Assembly: GCA_033961575.1 (NCBI GenBank)
Contig: CM066740.1
Coordinates: 60,085,213-60,149,212, forward strand
Length of the DNA: 64,000 nt
From: Aselliscus stoliczkanus
Lineage: Eukaryota > Chordata > Mammalia > Chiroptera > Hipposideridae
Direction of reading: 5' to 3'
Position 1 is the stretch's first letter. Each line of letters starts with the position of its first letter. The translations under genes and the position numbers were made by a program. Shown piece after piece: positions 47,292 through 59,100 of this stretch. The notes beneath the pieces were generated by a model that made no database searches, had not been told where the DNA came from, and worked only from the letters and a program-made list of their open reading frames with translations.

Positions 47292-47776
47292 CTATTTGGT
47301 ATCATCCTGTTTTGAACTCTGTGCACTTCCTGTGCTTGTTATTTCAATGTCCTTTGCCAGGTTAGGGAAGTTTGCAGACATTATTACTTCAAATATGTTC
47401 TCAATCCCTTGCTCCTTCTCTTCTCCTTCTGGTACTCCAAAGATCCGGAGGTTATTGCGTTTGATGTTGTCCCCCAGCTCTCTTAAACTATTTTCAATGT
47501 TTTTCATTCTTTTCTCTTTTTGTTTTCCACTTGTGTCATCTCTACTATCTTGTCTTCTAAGTCACTGATTCGATTTTCTGCTTTGTCCAATCTGCTAGTC
47601 ATTCCATCGAATTTGTTATTTAATTCAGTAGTTGCATTCTTAAGTTCTAGCTGGTTGCTTCTCATGATTTCTCTATCCTTCTTTATATTTTCATTAATTT
47701 CCTTGAACATTCTAATAATCAGTGTTCTGAACTCTGTCTTCGATAGGTTGTTTACCTCTATTTGCTCTAGTTCCAC
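47292..47776 (-). pseudogene. L1 ORF1 of copy B, broken
   Basis: 47504-47776 encodes the coiled-coil part (TEFRTLIIRMFKEINENIKK, then RLDKAENRISDLEDKIVEMT). 47292-47507 encodes the start of the RRM (LRIFGVPEGEEKEQGIENIF, EVIMSANFPNLAKDIEI). One frameshift separates them. The C-terminal domain (about 47040-47290) is further degraded. Confidence 0.85.
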
Positions 47777-47844
47777 TGATTCAGGAGGTTTCTTCTGTTC
47801 TTTATTTGGGTTGTATTTCTTTGTCTCCCCATTCTGGTTTACTC

Positions 47845-47948
47845 ATTTTTTTTTTGAGGGCAGTGTCACTGGCCTTCGTATGTGGGATCCGAACTGGGGC
47901 TGCTGGCTTCCCAAGCCAGCTCTTAACCACCACACCACTAGGCCGGCC
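47845..47948 (-). mobile_element. SINE type A in L1 5' UTR
   Basis: Perfect duplication CTGGTTTACTC at 47834-47844 and 47949-47959. Confidence 0.94.
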
Positions 47949-47959
47949 CTGGTTTACTC

Positions 47960-49955
47960 TTTGTGCTTGCTTTGATATAACAGACTCCCCAGGCTTCTCA
48001 GTCTTTTCTGGGTAAACTTATATGGTGTGTGTCCTTTATATTTGAATTACTCGATCTCCCTATTCTCTCATGCATGTATATCTGAGGTGTTCTTTGCGTT
48101 GTATGTCTTCATCTGTTGAAGTTTAGCTTTAATTACTTTTGGCTTGTCAGTAGGTGGGATTGACTCCCAGACTGATTAGCTGTGAAGATCAGCAGTGTCC
48201 ACAATTTATGACCTGCTGTGTGAGGGTTGACCCCTCTGATAAGGTTTGGACCCTTTGGGTCCTTGCACCTGTAGAAACTTCCTTTTGGGTGTGACTCTTG
48301 TATGTCAAACCCAGAAATTCTCTGCTTTTATCTAAAGTTGGCCTGTGGGTATGATGATTCTTGTGTCTCCAGTGCCGGTCTTGGCTAAAGTCCACCAAGC
48401 TCTCTTCAGTTTGTCCTCTGCTGTACAAAAATTCCTCTGCATCTTGTGGGAACAAAGACAGCCACCTGACACCTAGCATTATCCTGGCACTGCAGGTTTG
48501 CTGTACATGAGTGTGGTTGTGTCGTGTGATTGGTAATTTTTACAAAGTCACTGCCGTTTCAGCTTTCGCCTGTCGCAAGGCAGGTTGTGCACCCTGCAGG
48601 CTCAATGGGTGTCTTTGGGCATCGTTTCCACTGACAGCCATGGAAAATGAGAGAGTTCCTTGTTGCCAAAAGCCAGCTGCCAGGAATCTGTTAGTGAATG
48701 CCTCATCAGCTGAACTTGCCCTGCCTCCCAGGCCTAGCCAGAAAGGTGGGGATGAGGTAGGTAGTCTCACTCTGCAGCCTCCTCTGGGGCGGAAATTCTC
48801 GGCCCCCTATGTGTAGGAATGCCGCTGTAGTATGCCCCTATTGTTCCCTTCAGGGGTCAGTTTGAGACTCTGTCTTGGAGGGGGCCAAAGTTTCTGAGGG
48901 AGGGTGGGGTGGGTTTTTATTTCTGTAGTTTTTTTTTTTTTTTTGCTTTCTGTCCAAGAGAGGAGGAAAAATAAACAAACAAACAAACAAAACAATAACA
49001 ACAAAAAACACAGTCCCAACACTGTTTTGAGCTAAGGCCTTTGCCTCATTCACTCCAGAGGAGTTCCTGCTGCTCTCCCAAAGAGACTGCCAAGGTTTAG
49101 GGGGCTGCGCACACTCTGCAGCGGCTCAAATGTCCGGTCTGTCTCCCGGGCACCTGCGTCTCTGCCTGGCGTGTGCTGCATCTCCCCCCGCAAGTATTCT
49201 TTCTTCCCCTGCTCGCCCGGTTTCAGGCTACTGCCTCGGAGCTTGTGCGTGCTGCAGTGTTCCTGCTGCTCTCCTGGAGGGACTGCCGGGGTTTAGGAGA
49301 CTGTGTGCACCCTGCAGAGGCTCAGATCCCTGCTCCGTCTCTCCAGGACCTGAGTCTCTGCCCTGTGCATTGTGTCTTCCTCACGAGTATTCTTTTTTCC
49401 CCTGCTTTCCCAGTTTCAGGCTTCTGCCTCAGTGCCTGCGCACTGAGATTGTATTGCTGCACTCCGTTGGACCTGGTGGTCTCAGAGACTGATCCCAGAA
49501 CCAGGCGGGTGCAGTGGTTGATCTTGCTCTGTCGCTGTCACGCTCTGTACCCTGCTTCCTGGGGACCTGGGGAGCCGTGGGTGCAGCTCCATGTCTCCCC
49601 TCTCTCCTCCCCCACTCGCCCGGTCTGAGGCTTCTTCCTAAGGCTGCAGATCATTGCGCTCTTGCTGCACTCTAGGTGGGCCGCTGGGCGCAGGGAGCGA
49701 GCAGTGGGAACACTCGCCAATCTGCTCTCTGAAGCTCTGTGCCTCTGCAGCTGTGGGTGAGGGCTGTACCTCACATGTCTCGCAGCCTTCTTCCCTCACT
49801 TGCCCAGCTGCCCATCTTCCAGCAATTGTTTTGTGATACTCTTATTTGTTCTGTGTGATGAGTAGACATCCCTTTGAAGAATTACAGAAGTTCATATTGT
49901 GGATATTTCCAGGGGAGAACTCAGGGAGCTCTCCTCACAGCAGCCATCTTACCTG
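47960..49955 (-). promoter_or_regulatory. L1 copy B 5' UTR with ~196-bp monomers
   Basis: GC-rich, C/T-rich region. Two clear tandem monomers start with GTTCCTGCTGCTCTCC at 49063 and 49259 (period 196 bp). They share GGTTTAG, CTCTGCAG/CCCTGCAG, GAGTATTCTTT/AAGTATTCTTT and TTTCAGGCT. Weaker units seem to follow to about 49680 (TTGCTGCACTC at about 49457 and 49662). On the minus strand these would be upstream promoter monomers. The long frames at 49130-49628 follow from base composition. Confidence 0.75.
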
Positions 49956-51159
49956 CATCCCTGGGAATATTCTTATTGCTTACTTTTATCCAGTCCCCCA
50001 TGAGTGATTGTGATGTCTTCCTCAGAAATCCTCCACTTCTCAGATGCAGATTGAATGAATAAAAAAAAAAAATTAAAAAACGCAACACAAAACAAAAAAA
50101 AAATTTAGTACATGATACATCACCATATGGTCTGAGGATCAATGTTATGCTTTCTGTGTTAGGTTTTTTACCTTAGTTCATCTGGGTAGAAGCAGGACCA
50201 ATACTGGCCCTAGAGTAACATCTTATCTGGTTTATTTGATTTTTAATAATGGTAACTTCCACCCAGATGACCCATTAGCAGTGGAAGAGCATTGGGCCAG
50301 GAAGGTGGCATTACTTCCTTTAGTTTTGACACAGAATGATGCTTTCAGAGGGTTAGTTCACAGAGCCTTCAAGCAGATGCCAAGGGCTCAGATAGCTGAC
50401 TTGGAACCTTAAAGGAGCATCCTTGCTAAGGGCTGTGCCTTGCCATGCTGCCTCTGCTCTACTGTCACTACTACTGCAGGCCCTGCTGCAAGTATCTTTC
50501 AAGGCATCATCACATTTGGCTCACTTGCTGTCTTGGGTGTGGGCTCCGAGAGTATCCCCATGGCTCACAGCCCCTTGAATGCAGAAGTGCATACTCATAC
50601 AGCTGCATATCAATCATTTGTGATTAAAGAAAGAATTTACAAGGTACAAGTTTTTTGATCCTTAATGCTGTCAATTGTCATTTCTTATTGGGTTTCCTCC
50701 CCTTGAAATCTTTGTACTCATTCACTGGGATCTGGCAGGATCCTGTATAGCAGAAGTGAGGAGCTTGTTTGGATGTGTAAACTCAGTTATGCTGAAAGCA
50801 GGGGTAGAGCCTTCATCTGGTTGCTTTCATCCAGACAGGTCACTGGTCTCTATTTCATTTCTTAAAGTCCTTGGGCTCCAGCTTATTCCTGATGGAAGAG
50901 TGTCCTGGCTAGGCCTTCATGGTAGGGCACTGTGAGATTCTGGGTCCTGGAGCTGGATCCTTTCTCATCCCCATTCATTTCATTAATTGTCTCCAATTCT
51001 GCTCTCATTCTTTGCCAGTATCAAGTTTAGCAGTTAAATGTTTATAAAACTATAAGGAAAAAATTTACAGTAAATTGTAAAGTGAAATACACCAGTATCC
51101 TCAGCACTAAGTGCTAAATAAATAGCATCTAATTTGAATGGTATCTCTTTTATTTTCTG
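49956..51159. other. No gene seen
   Basis: A-rich just right of the L1 (50062-50104), then unassigned sequence. Frames at 50440-50658 and 50675-50935 have no recognised domain. Confidence 0.4.
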
Positions 51160-51175
51160 TTCTGCTTACCCTCTT

Positions 51176-51598
51176 TATTATTATAATTATTGTAAGATTC
51201 TATTGGTGAATTGTGGAAGGGGAACAGTAAGTATCGGGGAATTGTGGAAGGGGAACAATCAAGTTGTCCTTCAGTCTTAGTTGTGGAGGGCACAGCTAGC
51301 TCAGCTCCAAGTCCAGTCGCCATCCAGCCACCTATCAGCAGTTCACAGCTGCTCAGCTCAAGGTGCCATATTCAATCTTAGTTTTGATTGGGCATAGCCC
51401 ACCATCCCATGAGGGCATCAAACCAGCAACCTTGTTGTTGGGAGTATGTGCTCTCACCAGCTAAACCATCCTGCCACCTATTGATAGCTCAAGGGCAACT
51501 CAGCTCGGGTGCAGCTCACTGGCTCATGTGGGAATCGAACCAGTGACCCTGTTTCTCAGAGCTAGCACTCTTAACCAACAGAGACACTCAGCCGGCCT
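51176..51598 (-). mobile_element. Long SINE (423 bp), rhinolophoid-type
   Basis: On the minus strand: a tRNA-like head (GGCCGGCTGAGTGTCTCTG ... GGTTCGATTCCCAC), a second partly duplicated tRNA-like unit (AGCTGGTGAGAGCACATAC ... GGTTTGATGCCC), then CCCTCCACAACTAAGACTGA and two TGTTCCCCTTCC motifs before AATAGAATCTTAC. Duplication TTCTGCTTACCCTCTT at about 51160-51175 and TTCTGCTTTCCCTCTT at 51599-51614. Confidence 0.88.
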
Positions 51599-51739
51599 TC
51601 TGCTTTCCCTCTTAATGTGTGTGTGTATACATTGGATACATTGGATAAACATTTGGTTTAGGACAGGTACAACAAAAAGTTTCTTTCCTGTTTTCTAAAG
51701 CCTAGACTGTGAATTCCTCAAGGACTCAAACAGTCCTGA

Positions 51740-52760
51740 TCACTCATGCATTCATTTATCCAGTTCTCACTGTACATGCCTTTGTACCACACTCTGTCTC
51801 AGTACTGAGGATGACAGTCCAGCAACCACAGAGCGCTGAATGACTTTGCAAAAAAACAGATTATTTAAACAAATTACATAAAGAGTTCTTCAGAATTATT
51901 TTCAGAACCGCCAAAATAATTGCAGGGTACTATTCCAGAGATATCTGTCCTGGCTAGGGGACACAGGGGAGCCAAGGATGAGGAAGGGCTGAGGGAAGTA
52001 CATTTCAGACAGAGGGAGCAGCATATGGAAGTCTCCAAGGCAAGGGGAAGTGAGTGTCTCTGCAGACTGTAAACCTTCCTGAATGGCTGGGTGTCACTGG
52101 TGGAATGGAGAAAGGTAGGCATTGGGGCCTGTGAGGAGGCAGGGCCAAGTCCAATTTGCATGTTCCCGTGGAATAAACAAATCTCAAACTTGTATTTAGA
52201 ACCTTAGCCTAAAGGAAGTGTGAAGCCACTAAAGCAAAGGAGAGCCACAGTCAGATTCTCTCTATATGAAAAACATTGTATTTTGTAGAGAGTGTTTTGG
52301 GGACAAGGGTTGGGTGGCAAGACCACTTACGTTCCACTGGGAATGGGTGGGAGAGAGAGATTGTGTCATGATGGAGGAGGTAGAAATGGTGACAAGCAGA
52401 TGGATTCTACAATAGAACCATTAAGAGGTAGGGCATCTGAACTGGGGGCTTGGTTGGATGAAGAGGAGAAGAAGGAATTGAGGTGGATTCCCAAGTTTCT
52501 GACAGGGAGACCAGATAGTGGAGGAACCATTGCCAAGTCTGGGCTTCTGGGGAGAGGGCCAAGTTTGAGATTTTTTGCATTGCACTTGAGAAGTCCCAGT
52601 AGGTGTTAGGTTTCAACTTCAGATGAGAGATCTAGGCTGTCACAGAAATTTGGGAGTTGTCAATGTTCAGATAGTAATTTGAGGCCATGGGTGAGAATAC
52701 AGGCCTCTAGTGTAAATGTAGGAGGGCCTGAGGACCTCCAACATGGAAGAGTTTGCAAAT
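51740..52760 (-). mobile_element. L2 LINE fragment
   Basis: Minus-strand L2: TCATGCATTCATTTATCCAG corresponds to the reverse of the 3' end. It is followed by GGAGCAGCATATGGAAG and GATTCCCAAGTTTCTGACAG ... TTTGGGAGTTGTCAATGTTC, patterns known from antisense copies. It is diverged and the right border is approximate. Confidence 0.55.
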
Positions 52761-52895
52761 GGAGCAGAGCTGGGTAGCCTAAAGAGTGGCTGGAGGCCAG
52801 TGGTTATAACAGGGAAAGCAGTTTTCTCACCACTGAGAAGCCTAGTAGAGCCCACCATGGGGCTGGGCAAAGAGCAGCATCTTAGTACCTGGAGA

Positions 52896-52901
<6 letters not shown>

Positions 52902-52957
<56 letters not shown>

Positions 52958-52960
52958 TCT
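52902..52960 (+). repeat. (CT)n microsatellite
   Basis: About 26 CT units, then an imperfect C/T stretch to about 53015. The Ser/Leu and Arg/Glu repeat frames crossing it are artefacts. Confidence 0.95.
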
Positions 52961-53688
52961 TCGTCTCTCTCTGTCTGCATGCCTCCCTCTTTCCTTCCTT
53001 CCCTCCCTCCTTATCCTATTTAAATCTGCCTGGACCAAGGATGAGAACATAATGTATACATCCAGAATGCAAGCTTGTGACATTTTTTACACAAATTCAT
53101 TTGTCAGCAAAGTTTCATGTTTCGCCGGGGTTTTGGAAAGCTGACATCATATACCACTTTCTTCTGGAATAAGACCATATTGATTACTTTCTCAGCTACT
53201 TTAACTTCAGAGGAAGATGAGGTTATAAAATCAGAATAAAGACTCATTAACTAAAGTGATACCTGGATTAAGAGAACCCTGGTAGAATAACTTCAGCAAA
53301 TTTCTTGCGCCTAGCAGGTTTCTGCTTAATTCCTAATTTTTGATATGGTTTCTCTGTACTAAAGGGCTGATGGTGTGACCAGATACTGCCATTGGTGTGA
53401 TACTCTACTAGACTGTACATGTAAGGGGATCATGCTGCTTCTTGAGTCTTTCACATCTGAGCACATGTCTGAATGAGAAAGGCACCAAGATGTGTCAGTG
53501 ATATTTTCAGCAGTTTGACTATAGATTGGTTTCTTTGTGGTTGAGGGGTCTATTAAGTGGAGTGTATCTGAAGATGCTTATAGATAGTTTTCTCAGAAGG
53601 AGGGGGTGGGAGGGACAGAATTTCCCCTCCCCCACAGACCCCACACCAAATTCTTGTTTTCTGAAAATGAAAAATTTTTTTCTAGGCT
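52961..53688. other. No gene seen
   Basis: Unassigned sequence up to the target duplication of the next SINE. Confidence 0.4.
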
Positions 53689-53705
53689 CATGATTCTTAT
53701 TTCTT

Positions 53706-54137
53706 TTTCTTCCCCCCCCCCCAAGATTTTATTGGGGGGTTGGGAGAGGGGAACAGTGTTGGGGAATCGAGGAAGGGGAACAAACAAGTTGATGTCCTTT
53801 TGTTCTTCAGTCTAGTTGTGGAGGAAGTCGCTTCACTGGCCCATGTTGGTATTATGATCATTGCTCTCTTCACAGCTGAGGCAGTCAGTAGCCTGCCATT
53901 GGACAGCCACTTATGGTGGCTCTCGGCAGCTCACAAAAGCTCATGCCAGCTGCCGGCCAGAACCACTGCAGCCTATGCTATCTGTTGCCCGCAACTCATG
54001 GCAGCCCAGCTCCAGGTCGAGCTATTGTTCACCATCTTAGCTCAAGAAGGTGCAGCTTACTGGCACATATGGAAATCAAACTGGCAGCCCTGTTGTTCAG
54101 AGCTCGTGCTCTTACCAACTGAGCCACTCGGTGGGCC
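53706..54137 (-). mobile_element. Long SINE (432 bp) with G-run tail
   Basis: Minus-strand element from a tRNA-like head (GGGCCCACCGAGTGGCTCAG TTGG) to CCCCAATAAAATCTT followed by a run of 11 G and A-rich bases (plus strand C run at 53712-53722). Perfect 17-bp duplication CATGATTCTTATTTCTT at 53689-53705 and 54138-54154. Its body matches 32050-32360. Confidence 0.9.
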
Positions 54138-54154
54138 CATGATTCTTATTTCTT

Positions 54155-55119
54155 AAAGTTAAATTTTTAAATCAAATTGAATAAGTTATAACAAAAATTT
54201 TTTTATATAAATAATGTTGCTTCTACATTTTGTCCATTTAATAAAAATGAGTATGATCGGTGTGTAATTTTTTTTTTTTTACATATTGGTTGCCCAAGCC
54301 ACGTATCTTGGTGGGGGTAGGGGCACCAAGCTCTTCATGTGGGTAATGTTACTGATTTTGTTTACTTGGGATACACACTGAGTTAACCTCATTGGATTTT
54401 CCCCAGGAATTGATGCGTGTACACGTGGTGTGTCATTATGCTGCTGCACCTGTGTAGTGTGAAGGTCAGTGTGTTTTTCTGATTCTAAGAACCCATTCAT
54501 GTCATTCCATTACAAACCCACTCCACTCATAATGGAATGTGCCCCAGTCCCACGCTTACTGTGGGTGTCCTGCCCAAACATCCTCCTAAGAGCAGCTCTG
54601 ACATTAGAGATCCATCACCTGCCCCTCCCTATCACCTGCATCCATTCCAAGTTCAACTGTGCTCCATTTTGAGATGATGTTCTTTGCATGCCAAGTTCCT
54701 CTTGTGTGATATGAATGTACCATTGTCACAAGTGAATTTCTACCTGGAAAAAACATTCTATGATGGTCCTTTCAAAATGCCAGCCATGAGCTCTGCTGGG
54801 CTATGATTCATTACCTTCCAGTTAATATGGACACACAGAAATACACTTGGAGACCAGAGCAGTGGTTTCTCCTGCTGACTTAGAGTCAGGCAAGCCACCA
54901 AGGATCTTGTCAGTTCCTTAGGGGAGCCTCTTGCAGCTGCTGGCTCTCCCAGGAAGGGCTTTTCCCAGCTTCCCCAGACTTCCGTCCAACTCCCCTTCTT
55001 CCTGTATTTTACAATTTTACAACTTCTGGTGATAGCCCCACATCTGTTGGGCACTATGAATCATGATTGTGTTGGATGCTTTTCCTGTGTGAGTTTCTCT
55101 CCACTCACCATCATCCATC
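54155..55119. other. No gene seen
   Basis: Unassigned. Short frames at 54279-54672 and 54758-55054 show no domain. Confidence 0.4.
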
Positions 55120-55285
55120 TGTAACTGTAGGCATGACCATTTTCCCTATTGTGGGAACTGAGCCACAGGGGGCTAAGTCACTGCTTTAAAGTTTCTGGTG
55201 TGTGAGGATGAGGATTCAAATGTGGCTGCATGTCTGAGCTGGAATACCTGTCCACTGGGCTTTACAGCTGCCCTGTGAATAGGCA
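55120..55285 (-). mobile_element. MIR
   Basis: CCATTTTCCCTATTGTGGGA ACTGAGCCACAGGGGGCTAA, then ATTCAAATGTGGC, is the reverse of the MIR body and head. Confidence 0.7.
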
Positions 55286-55319
55286 TTAGGCCAATCCTTA
55301 AATGAGTCTTCTGTTTTAA

Positions 55320-55500
55320 AATATCAGTAAAAGCTCACATCTACAGAACACTTTGTTATTTACTAAGCACATCCACATGTGTGTCAGCTAATCCCTGAAC
55401 TAACATTGCAGTAAGGAGAAGGAAGCCATGAGGTGATCAGTGAGGGTCTTGGCACTCATCAGCTCACAGGGAGGGTGAGCGATCCTGAAGCTCATGTTTC
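55320..55500 (-). mobile_element. MIR
   Basis: AAGCTCACATCTACAGAACA CTTTGTTATTTACTAAGCAC, then GCTAATCCCTGAAC, follows a degenerate minus-strand MIR. Confidence 0.6.
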
Positions 55501-57489
55501 ATCTATCACAGGACACTGCTTCCAGCTCACCCAGATGGAAGCTTTCTTAGTTGATGTGCTTAGAATAACATGAATAGTGAGCATTCTATGTGTTGTAGTA
55601 TTCAGGAAGCATTAATTAGTACTTAGTCATGTGCTTCCTAGTGTCCAGAGGAAGTCACAGTGCGGTCCCTATAAATGCTTCTCTTCTTATTTGGCATCCC
55701 AGTCTGTGAGCTACCAGCAGAGGCTTGACCTCTCCACATTCACTGGGCTGCTCACCCTTAGTCTCTTCCATATGGGGAAGGCTTGGTTTTTGCTAAGAGG
55801 ACATTATCCACAACATACAGCACTCGCATCTGTTTGCATTCCCCTGGGAGTTCTGACTTTTCATTTTGGCTGTGAAGGTACAGTGAAAAGTCTTTACAAT
55901 ACCAAATAGTTCCTTTTGGGTGCATTTAATATTCTGGGACAATGCGCTTCCTATCCTCTTTCTGGGATTGGTGGTATCCTTGGAAAGTTAGTGCCTCCCT
56001 GTCTTAGAGAATCTCAGCCCATGTGTGTCCTCATATACAAGACTTGGCTTCAAAGTAGATTATTTTAATCTAACAGCAAAGCTAGATGTGCAGACAGATA
56101 TTCTCAAGGGAATTTGTTCAGTGATACAGGAAACACAATGGCCAGATATTCTCCCTGGACATTTATTTGTGTGAGGGAGCTATCCCTGATTAATGAGAGA
56201 GAGAAGACTGAGATCACAAGTGATGCCCCCGAAGGACTTAGTTTGTGAATCAGGGGCATAGCCACAACTTTCTAACAAAATGATCACACCAGAACCTGAA
56301 GGGACAGAACACAGCTACCTTATTCCCAGTTTCCATTCATGGAAAGTTAATGCAAAACTCCTTGCCCCAAACTCAGGGTGGTAAAAAAAAATCCTAGAGC
56401 CCCGTAACTTTCATGTTTTGTGTTTGAATCTTCAAAATTGGTATTTATCCCAAGTTTCCTTCACCTTTCTATAATATTTTATAAGAAGATTCACCATGCT
56501 CCGAAATGAGCATGCAGCATTACCAGCTAGACTTATAAAAATATCTGGAGATGTACTAGGGATCATTTAACTGACCATTTAGTGTAGAATATCTTTCAAC
56601 TTCTGGAATGATCCTTAGCAGAATAAGTGTTCATCTCTGGGAGGCCCAAATGAGGGGGAATTTCATGTTCAAATTAGTGGTACATCTCAAATCACCAAAT
56701 ACAGCTTTACATTTGGAGCCTGGGTATTTGCATATTAAAAGTCTGGGGTGATTTGCAAATTAAAAGTCTGGCTGTGCATACACTGGCTAAAACTGATGAA
56801 AACTACTCCTCTATGTGTCTGTAAATAAGAGAATGGAAAGAAATCTGTACTATATATCTTTCTGCTACAACCCTTGCTCAAAGATAGGTTTCCTGAAGCC
56901 GGCAAAAATCTTTTTTGGAAAAACAAACATTAGGGCTTATGTGTTACAATGATTAGCATTTCTGTGCCTGTCAGGTCCCACAACTTAGGTGCTGGTTGTA
57001 CAAGAGAGAAATATGCTTGTGATAGAGAAAGGGAGGAAGTAGAATTGTGCCAGCAGCTACAGCCTGACAGATCTCTTCCAGCCAAATGGGCCTTCAGGAG
57101 CAAGGTCTGCGTATTTAGAGACAGCTGTTTTGGGTAGGACAGCTAGGCACTTGTACCCCAACATAGCTCAAGGCACCCTAGCAAGACCAAAGCACACCTT
57201 AAAAGGCATCTGAGCAGCTCGTCTCCATGTCTGCCACACTCTCCAAAGAATTAAAAGAATCAGTTCTTCTGGGTTTTTCAGGATTTGGTCAGAGTATCTG
57301 GAGCAGGGAGGCAGAACTAAGATGTGTTCCTTTGCCAAAATTGACTGCCTTATGCAGGAGGAGGGAGAGGAATAGAAAAAATAAGGAGAAAAACATGGCT
57401 CACTAGATTTCTCTCTGTATCAGAGTATGTGCTGGATGGCAGGACTTGGAAGAATAGGGCAGTAAGATGAGAGGGATCTTTAAAACTTC
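55501..57489. other. No gene seen
   Basis: About 2 kb without a named repeat or supported exon. The plus frame at 55631-55909 (92 residues) and the frame at 56949-57137 are unrecognised. It is the longest apparently repeat-poor stretch of the window. Confidence 0.4.
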
Positions 57490-57625
57490 TGACATAAAAA
57501 GTGAGGCCCAGAGAGGTTGTGTGTTATCCAAGATCAGCCAGCATCATCAGGGCTCAGGGAGACCAGGCTCAGCTCTGTCTTTATTCAGCAATATCCCCTC
57601 CTGACTGCACACCCCCGCCCTGATA
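57490..57625 (-). mobile_element. MIR
   Basis: GAGGCCCAGAGAGGTTGTG, then CAAGATCAGCCAGC and AGGCTCAGCTCTG, matches minus-strand MIR. Confidence 0.75.
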
Positions 57626-58057
57626 CAGAATATCCCTAGTCAGTTCCTCCTCCTTGACCCCAAACTCTATATAATAAAGGAAATCTATGACTCCATAATG
57701 TTTGTGTTCTTGCTTAAGTCTTCCAAACTAAAAGTGATGCCACAGTAATTGTTCTGAGCATAAATCCTGGTGCAGCAACCTGGGGGACCAGACCGTTGAG
57801 GCTCAACCCTTTCTGTTAACAATGCTCAGCAGACCCAGGGCTGCAAACTCAGAGCAAGGCCATGGCCTTGAACACTTCTCTGCCAGCCTGTACTTTCAAA
57901 GTAAGTGTTTTTATAAATGGTCTGGTCTGTCCTTTAAACATATTTCTTTCTCACTTAAAAGGAAGTGTATTTCTAGTCCCTTTGTTGATTCAACACTAGA
58001 AAGGGAAACAGGTACAGGGAAGGTGCTTTTGTGTGGAATTCAAAGATTAGTTTAAAC
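57626..58057. other. No gene seen
   Basis: Unassigned sequence. Confidence 0.4.
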
Positions 58058-58068
58058 TAGGGTATGCA

Positions 58069-58124
58069 TGGCAGGATGGCTCAGTTAAATAAAATAAAAA
58101 ATAAAAAAACAATAAAAAATAAAA
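58069..58124 (+). mobile_element. Extremely 5'-truncated SINE B
   Basis: Only the last ~20 bp of SINE B (GGCAGGATGGCTCAGTTA) plus an AAAT/AAAAAT tail. Bounded by a perfect 11-bp duplication TAGGGTATGCA at 58058-58068 and 58125-58135. Confidence 0.88.
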
Positions 58125-58135
58125 TAGGGTATGCA

Positions 58136-58739
58136 CATTGCATAGCTGTTTTCTTCAGACAGCATGTGGCAAAAAGCATGCATGTGTAGCTGTTTGTAAC
58201 TTTGCTTATTTTAGTAGTGTATAGTAAGTGCTTTTTCTCATGCAAAGGAGCGTTTGCTTTGTAAGCAGCCCTAGATGAGATGCCTCTTTTCCAGCAAAAA
58301 ACAGAAGCCCCCTAGCATTGCCCATTTGAGTTATGCAGAATTCTTGGAGTGGGCATCGTTAGTCCTATCACAGTCTCAGTGCTGCACTGTGTGTCAGCAG
58401 ATATGGGCCCTGGGTCTGCCTGTTTGGCTGTACTTTCTTAAGGAAGCTTCTTGTTTTACATGATTTCAAACAGTAAGTCAGTATTTTCATGATCACAGCT
58501 AAATATATACCACAAGTGGATTTGTCTTTTTATCATGCAGATTTTTGGTTTTTTAAAATATGTAAGTAGGATTTGGGAGTATTCTGTTCATATTCAAATA
58601 TTTGGATTGAGATTATCTTGGGTCATTCTGGCATAAAGCATCATCATGAACCACTAGGAAGTAGATGTCAGACCCTGGAATAAGGGCCCAATGACATAAG
58701 CTCATTCTGGCTTTTGAATGGAGGCATGGACTAAGTATT
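58136..58739. other. No gene seen
   Basis: Unassigned sequence. Confidence 0.4.
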
Positions 58740-59100
58740 CATTGTTCACCAGGCACCTATTTATTGATCACCTACTTACGTACAAAATACAGTTGAGCTG
58801 CTGGGGATGTAGCCATGACCAAATAGACAGGCACCTGCCCTCGTGAAGATTTTGTTTTAGTTGTGGGGAGAGGGTTGTCAAAAAACAAAAATCGGGCCGG
58901 CCGAGTGGCACGGTGGTTAAGCGCTGGTTTGAGAAGCCAGCAGCCCAGTTCAGGTCCCACATATGAGGGCCAGTGACACTGCCCTCAAAAAAAAAATCAC
59001 AAAAAGTATATAACATGATGTCAGGAACTAGAAGTGTTAAGGGAAAGAGACAGCAGGGTAAGGAGAAGTGAAGAGAGGGCCCGGGTTCCTGTGTTCTCTT
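58740..59100 (-). mobile_element. L2 LINE fragment, interrupted by SINE A
   Basis: CACCAGGCACCTATTTATTG and GCTGGGGATGTAGCCATGAC match the antisense of the L2 3' end. The sequence continues beyond the SINE (ATAACATGATGTCAGGAACT). Confidence 0.55.
58894..58990 (+). mobile_element. SINE type A
   Basis: GGGCCGGCCGAGTGGCACGG ... GACACTGCCCTC and oligo-A. A short AAAAATC duplication is possible. Confidence 0.9.

Larger units (their letters stand above)
42065..49955 (-). mobile_element. Near full-length L1 (copy B)
   Basis: Minus-strand L1 of about 7.9 kb including three SINE insertions. 3' UTR from about 42085 (TTAGCTTCAGGTGTACAACA), ORF2 relics at 42578-46950, ORF1 relics at 47292-47776, and a 5' UTR from about 47790 to about 49955, where the minus strand reads GGTAAGATGGCTGCTGTGAG. 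No target duplication found. ORFs are broken. It carries several internal rearrangements. Confidence 0.85.

Noticed and set aside
49130..49628. Two overlapping frames of 120 and 151 residues in GC-rich DNA, resembling a CpG-island gene
   Set aside because: The sequence is a tandem-repeat L1 5' UTR on the opposite strand; the frames are not shared between monomers.
52667..53144. 138- and 133-residue frames with Arg/Glu or Ser/Leu repeats
   Set aside because: They are a translated (CT)n microsatellite with flanking L2 sequence.
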